The translations under genes were made by a program, and so were the position numbers. A DNA stretch of 64,000 nucleotides from contig NZ_JAAGOA010000022.1 in the NCBI RefSeq assembly GCF_010550675.1, positions 1-64,000 on the forward strand. The letters run 5' to 3'. A model generated the notes under the pieces. That model was not told where the DNA came from, did no database searches, and was given only the letters and a program-made list of their open reading frames with translations. This document shows positions 60,996 through 64,000 of this stretch, piece by piece. Positions within the stretch are counted from its first letter, which is position 1, and every line of letters starts with the position of its first letter. The stretch is from Phytoactinopolyspora halotolerans. GTDB lineage: Bacteria > Actinomycetota > Actinomycetes > Jiangellales > Jiangellaceae.

Positions 60996-61676
60996 AGACG
61001 AGGACACTCGAGCTCCCAGTACCCCGTACAGGGTCAGGCCGATGACGAAGATCCCAACGGATACCGTGACCGCCGCACCGGCGCTCCACGGCTGAACCGG
61101 CCATGTCCACCATGCCGTGCCGGATGCGATCGGCCGCGGCGCGATCGCGTACACCGCGGTTCCATAGGCGAGTGCCGGTAGCCAGGCCAGCCGCGTGCCC
61201 ATGACGACGGCCGCACCGACGATCAGCCCGGTGAAGCCGAGGGTGTTCCGCACCAGCTCCGCCGCACCGTAGGTCCGCGGTTCCCACAACCCTGTGACCG
61301 CGAGAACCGCGCCGATCACCGCCGCGACGACGAGGACGTGCACCAGGCGATACCGCCGCCACGGCGCGGGCAGGGAACGTTCTAGTTCCTCGGCCGCCCC
61401 GCCCAGCCCTGGCGACGCCAGCGTGGCGGCCATGAGCGGTGCGACCACCACTACCGACATCCGTGCCTGCGGCGTGGGCGTCGGTTCACGATGCACCAGC
61501 CAGTCGGCCAGGCCCCACCCGGCCAGAGCGACGGCAACGATCCCGAGCAACAGCGCCGGCGCGCCTCGCGCCCGCAGGTGCAGCGTGACGAGCCTCGAAC
61601 GCCGACCGCGCGGAGCGTGCCGCGGAGCATGCCGTGAACGTCGCCACGCGCCTGACCGCACCACTGTCATCGTCAT
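60987..61676 (-). CDS. Integral membrane protein of unknown function
   Basis: This 229-aa protein has about five or six hydrophobic helices (GAPALLLGIVAVALAGWGLADW; ARMSVVVVAPLMAATLA; YRLVHVLVVAAVIGAVLAV; LIVGAAVVMGTRL; TVSVGIFVIGLTLYGVLG). I do not recognise a family. The N terminus is arginine-rich (RHAPRGRRSRL). It follows the ABC permease-like gene on the same strand after 49 bp, so it may be a third part of that ABC system. Its stop lies in a hairpin arm. Confidence 0.72.
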   Translation of the reverse strand: MTMTVVRSGAWRRSRHAPRHAPRGRRSRLVTLHLRARGAPALLLGIVAVALAGWGLADWLVHREPTPTPQARMSVVVVAPLMAATLASPGLGGAAEELERSLPAPWRRYRLVHVLVVAAVIGAVLAVTGLWEPRTYGAAELVRNTLGFTGLIVGAAVVMGTRLAWLPALAYGTAVYAIAPRPIASGTAWWTWPVQPWSAGAAVTVSVGIFVIGLTLYGVLGARVSSSAS

Positions 61677-61725
61677 GGTCGCCCCTCATCCGCGGTCATC
61701 ACGAGGCGCGCCGCCGTCGCCCGCC

Positions 61726-63192
61726 TCATTGCAGCTCCCGCACCAAGGCGGCGAACATGTCCGTGTCACAGGAGCGGGCAGCCATCATGTACCGGCTCAG
61801 CCAGTCCTTCTGCTCGACCTCCGGTTTGGCCAGCAGCGTCTGGAATTCGTGGTTCTCGCCTTCTCCCAGAACCATGCCGACCGGATCCGGGTCCCCCAGC
61901 ACCCAGTAATACGCGATCTCGCCTGCCCAGATGACGGCCTGTTCCTCGGGCGACGGCTCGCCTCCGTCCAGATCGCAATGCCGATTGACCACGCCACCGG
62001 CGGAAGAGGCGAAGGACGTCTGGACCGTCTCTCCGTACTCGTTCTGCTCGGACAGCCCGCCGTTCCAGGACACGAGCCAGCTCAGGTCCAACCCGGCCGT
62101 GCCGTCGGGTAGCGATGACGGATCATGCCCGTGCGCCGTCGAGTCGACGGCACGGACGAACCCACCGTCGATGCCCTCCCATCGAGCCAGCTGCTCCCGC
62201 ACGGGCCCTTTCGCGTCCTCCAAGAGGAAGGCATTGACCCGGGTCATGCACACCTCCGGCCCGCCGTCGTCGGTACAGACCAGCTCCGCAGCCGCCGGAT
62301 CGCGTTGCCATCCGACGTCGCGAGTGTCGTTCACCAGCCACGCCGCCGCCACGATCGCGGCCGCCGCCGGGGCGACGACCAGCCACCTCCGCCGCGAGGA
62401 CACCAGCACCAACACCGTCACGGTCAATCCCGCCAGCCAGAGCAGCTGGAGCAGGCGCGCATCGGTGGAGACGTGCTCTACGCCGTATCCGGTCCAGTCC
62501 ATGGATGGAGTCAGCCAGGTGTACCCGGAACCGTTGGTCCCGCTGCCCATGCCCATGCTGACGAACACGACCAACCCGATCACGGGCGCCACCACCCGGC
62601 TCGGGATCAACCGTCCGGCCGCGACGCCGATGGCGGCGGCCGCCGCCAGGCCGGCGAACGCCACGGCCAGCGTCAACCACCAGCCACGGCCTCCGTACGT
62701 CGCCACCCGGGCGACCAGGACCGCACCGGAAGCCCAGACCAGAAGCAGACCGGCGAAGGCGCCGAGCGTGACGGCGGCCCACGCCAGCACCAACGGCTGC
62801 CCGGACGGCCGGGCCGTCGAGTCCAGTAGGTCACCGATCCGTCGCCGGCGTTCCCGTCCGGCCTGCCAGGCACCGGCCGCCGCGGCAAGCGGCAGGAGCG
62901 CGAACAGGATGACGGAGATGTACTCGGCCAGCGGATTCCACCGCCCGGCCCACCGCTCGGTCTCGTTGAACAGCATGGCGCCGCCGGCTACGGCGATGCT
63001 CAGCGCCGCCATCGGTGCGGTGCCGCGAATGAGTTCGGTCCGCAGCGCGCGCCACGTGGTCCGGTCGATGCCCACCGAACCTCGTTTCCCCACTCGATCC
63101 GCCCGGCCCGCCTGCTCCCGGCCCGCCTGATCCCGGCCCGGCTGCTCCCGGCCCGGCTGCTCCTGGCCCGCGCCCTCTCTGACCAGGCTCAT
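61726..63192 (-). CDS. ABC transporter membrane subunit with large extracytoplasmic part
   Basis: This 488-aa membrane protein has an N-terminal repeat-rich segment and helices from about residues 60-280 (MAALSIAVAGGAMLF; VILFALLPLAAAAGAW). A C-terminal domain of about 190 residues has two cysteines in ELVCTDDGGPEVCM and no helix. ATG 63192 overlaps the stop of the ATPase gene upstream. It is likely the permease of a two-component ABC-2-type exporter; I cannot assign the substrate. The C-terminal domain resembles nothing I can name. Confidence 0.78.
   Translation of the reverse strand: MSLVREGAGQEQPGREQPGRDQAGREQAGRADRVGKRGSVGIDRTTWRALRTELIRGTAPMAALSIAVAGGAMLFNETERWAGRWNPLAEYISVILFALLPLAAAAGAWQAGRERRRRIGDLLDSTARPSGQPLVLAWAAVTLGAFAGLLLVWASGAVLVARVATYGGRGWWLTLAVAFAGLAAAAAIGVAAGRLIPSRVVAPVIGLVVFVSMGMGSGTNGSGYTWLTPSMDWTGYGVEHVSTDARLLQLLWLAGLTVTVLVLVSSRRRWLVVAPAAAAIVAAAWLVNDTRDVGWQRDPAAAELVCTDDGGPEVCMTRVNAFLLEDAKGPVREQLARWEGIDGGFVRAVDSTAHGHDPSSLPDGTAGLDLSWLVSWNGGLSEQNEYGETVQTSFASSAGGVVNRHCDLDGGEPSPEEQAVIWAGEIAYYWVLGDPDPVGMVLGEGENHEFQTLLAKPEVEQKDWLSRYMMAARSCDTDMFAALVRELQ
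63094..63168. repeat. Five tandem 15-bp repeats in permease N terminus
   Basis: Five 15-bp units encode GQEQP, GREQP, GRDQA, GREQA and GRADR on the minus strand at residues 9-33 of the membrane protein. They form a charged, flexible N-terminal arm on the cytoplasmic side. Units have diverged by a few bases. Copy number may vary between strains. Confidence 0.75.
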
Positions 63193-63959
63193 CGCTGCCT
63201 CGCCGCCCGGAGCACCGCGGTGTAGCCGCGCTCGATCGCCGAGTCACCCGTGCCGGCGTCGTTCCCGGCCGCGGCCAGCTCCTCATGTGTGCCACGAAAG
63301 ACCGTCCGCCCGTCGTTGATCAGGGTGACATCGGTGCATGCGGCCGTGACGTCCTCGACCAAATGCGTCGCCACCACGACGCACGCGTCGACCCCGATGG
63401 TCCGCAGCAGCTCGCGGAAGGCCACCCGTTGCTCCGGGTCGAGCCCGGCGGTCGGCTCGTCCAGCAGCAGCAGGTCGGGGTCGTTGACGATCGCCTGCGC
63501 GATCCCGGCCCGCCGCAGCATCCCGCCGGAGAGCTTCTTCAGCCGCTCGTCGGCGCGGTCCAGCAGGCCGACGCGCTCGATCGCCCGGTCGACGGCGGTC
63601 GGCACCTGCGCCGCGGGCATCTCCTTCAGCCAGGCGAAGTACTCGACGAACTCCCGAACGGTGAACCGCGGGTAGTAGCCGAACTGTTGCGGCAGGTAGC
63701 CGAGCCGGCGCCGGACCTGTCGCAGACGCCCGTGGTCACCGAGTTCGTGGTCGAGCAGCGACACGTGACCCGAGGTCGGTGTCGCCACCGTGGCCAGCAC
63801 TCGCATCAGGGTCGTCTTCCCCGCGCCATTGGGTCCGAGCAGCCCGTGCACACCCGTGTCCAGGGTGAGGTCAAGCCGGTCGAGTGCGGCGCGCTTCCCG
63901 AACCGCACGACGAGGTCGCGCACGTCGACGTGGGTTCCGATCATGGTGGGAACGGTCAT
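63189..63959 (-). CDS. ABC transporter ATPase
   Basis: This 256-aa ABC ATPase has Walker A GLLGPNGAGKTTLMRVLAT, Q-loop GYLPQQFGYYPRFTV, signature LSGGMLRRAGIAQA, Walker B LLLLDEPTAGLD and switch ATHLVED, typical of ABC-2 exporters such as drug and lantibiotic efflux types. ATG 63959 follows GGAG; GTG 63965 is also possible. It overlaps the permease gene by 4 bp. With the permease and the membrane protein at 60,987 it forms a likely three-gene unit. The 41 bp beyond it at the window edge hold only its leader. Confidence 0.93.
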   Translation of the reverse strand: MTVPTMIGTHVDVRDLVVRFGKRAALDRLDLTLDTGVHGLLGPNGAGKTTLMRVLATVATPTSGHVSLLDHELGDHGRLRQVRRRLGYLPQQFGYYPRFTVREFVEYFAWLKEMPAAQVPTAVDRAIERVGLLDRADERLKKLSGGMLRRAGIAQAIVNDPDLLLLDEPTAGLDPEQRVAFRELLRTIGVDACVVVATHLVEDVTAACTDVTLINDGRTVFRGTHEELAAAGNDAGTGDSAIERGYTAVLRAARQR

Positions 63960-64000
63960 CGTCACATCTCCATCTGTGGACGGTCCGATACGGACTGCCG

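Noticed and set aside
59295-63168. Tandem repeats as a CRISPR array
   Set aside because: Units are adjacent, in frame and coding; no spacers or cas genes.

Overview
The window is about 70% GC and reads as a chromosomal segment of a soil-type actinomycete. Pointers are a DUF3145 protein, three flavin/F420-type pyridoxamine-oxidase-fold proteins, a Tat-exported lipoprotein sugar binder, an ECF42 sigma factor with DGPF partners, many GTG starts, and several apparently leaderless genes. A Jiangellales-like or related actinomycete is plausible but cannot be proven here. I see no rRNA, tRNA, CRISPR array, phage or intact insertion sequence.

Left part (1-19,000): a glycan-utilisation locus. Behind a decayed edge (a truncated DUF3800 gene and a LacI/carbohydrate-module chimera) lie GH16 and GH3 glycosidases, a PAP2-type membrane phosphatase and a large FAD oxidoreductase with a C-terminal discoidin-like domain. 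Next come two paralogous LacI repressors flanking a pair of secreted lectin-plus-TIM-barrel proteins of unassigned family. An importer operon follows (Tat lipoprotein binder, two permeases, formylglycine-type sulfatase) that has no ATPase of its own. Three promoters share one layout: TTGAC(A/G), 18 bp, CA(C/G)ACT, with a TGYTARCA operator word in the spacer. They very likely form one LacI regulon for a sulfated or otherwise decorated glycan.

Middle (19,000-33,200): ordinary accessory and housekeeping genes. These include GNAT, a divergent DHFR-like/TetR pair with a palindromic operator, flavin-fold enzymes, ArsR-SRPBCC, an RraA-like protein, a lipoprotein, DinB, a purple-acid-type phosphatase, DUF3145, an M3 oligopeptidase and a serine hydrolase.

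33,200-47,100: glycolate oxidase glcD-glcE-glcF, then a GntR/UTRA regulator divergent from a complete ABC importer (binder, two permeases, ATPase) plus a PHP-domain hydrolase. A berberine-bridge-type oxidase and a patatin lipase follow. This stretch holds several hairpin elements. Four are edged by TGATCA or a close variant; one lies in frame inside glcE, and others supply stop codons.

47,100-64,000: a frameshifted DUF5808 gene, an NSS transporter with its tiny MetS subunit, a kinase-like protein, and adenosine deaminase with a GntR regulator. An ECF42-DGPF operon follows, whose 30-bp promoter is repeated in front of a distant flavin-fold gene at 27.1 kb. Then come an orphan MNT nucleotidyltransferase, a VapBC toxin-antitoxin pair, a heterodimeric ABC exporter with complementary degenerate ATP sites, and a second ABC module at the right edge.
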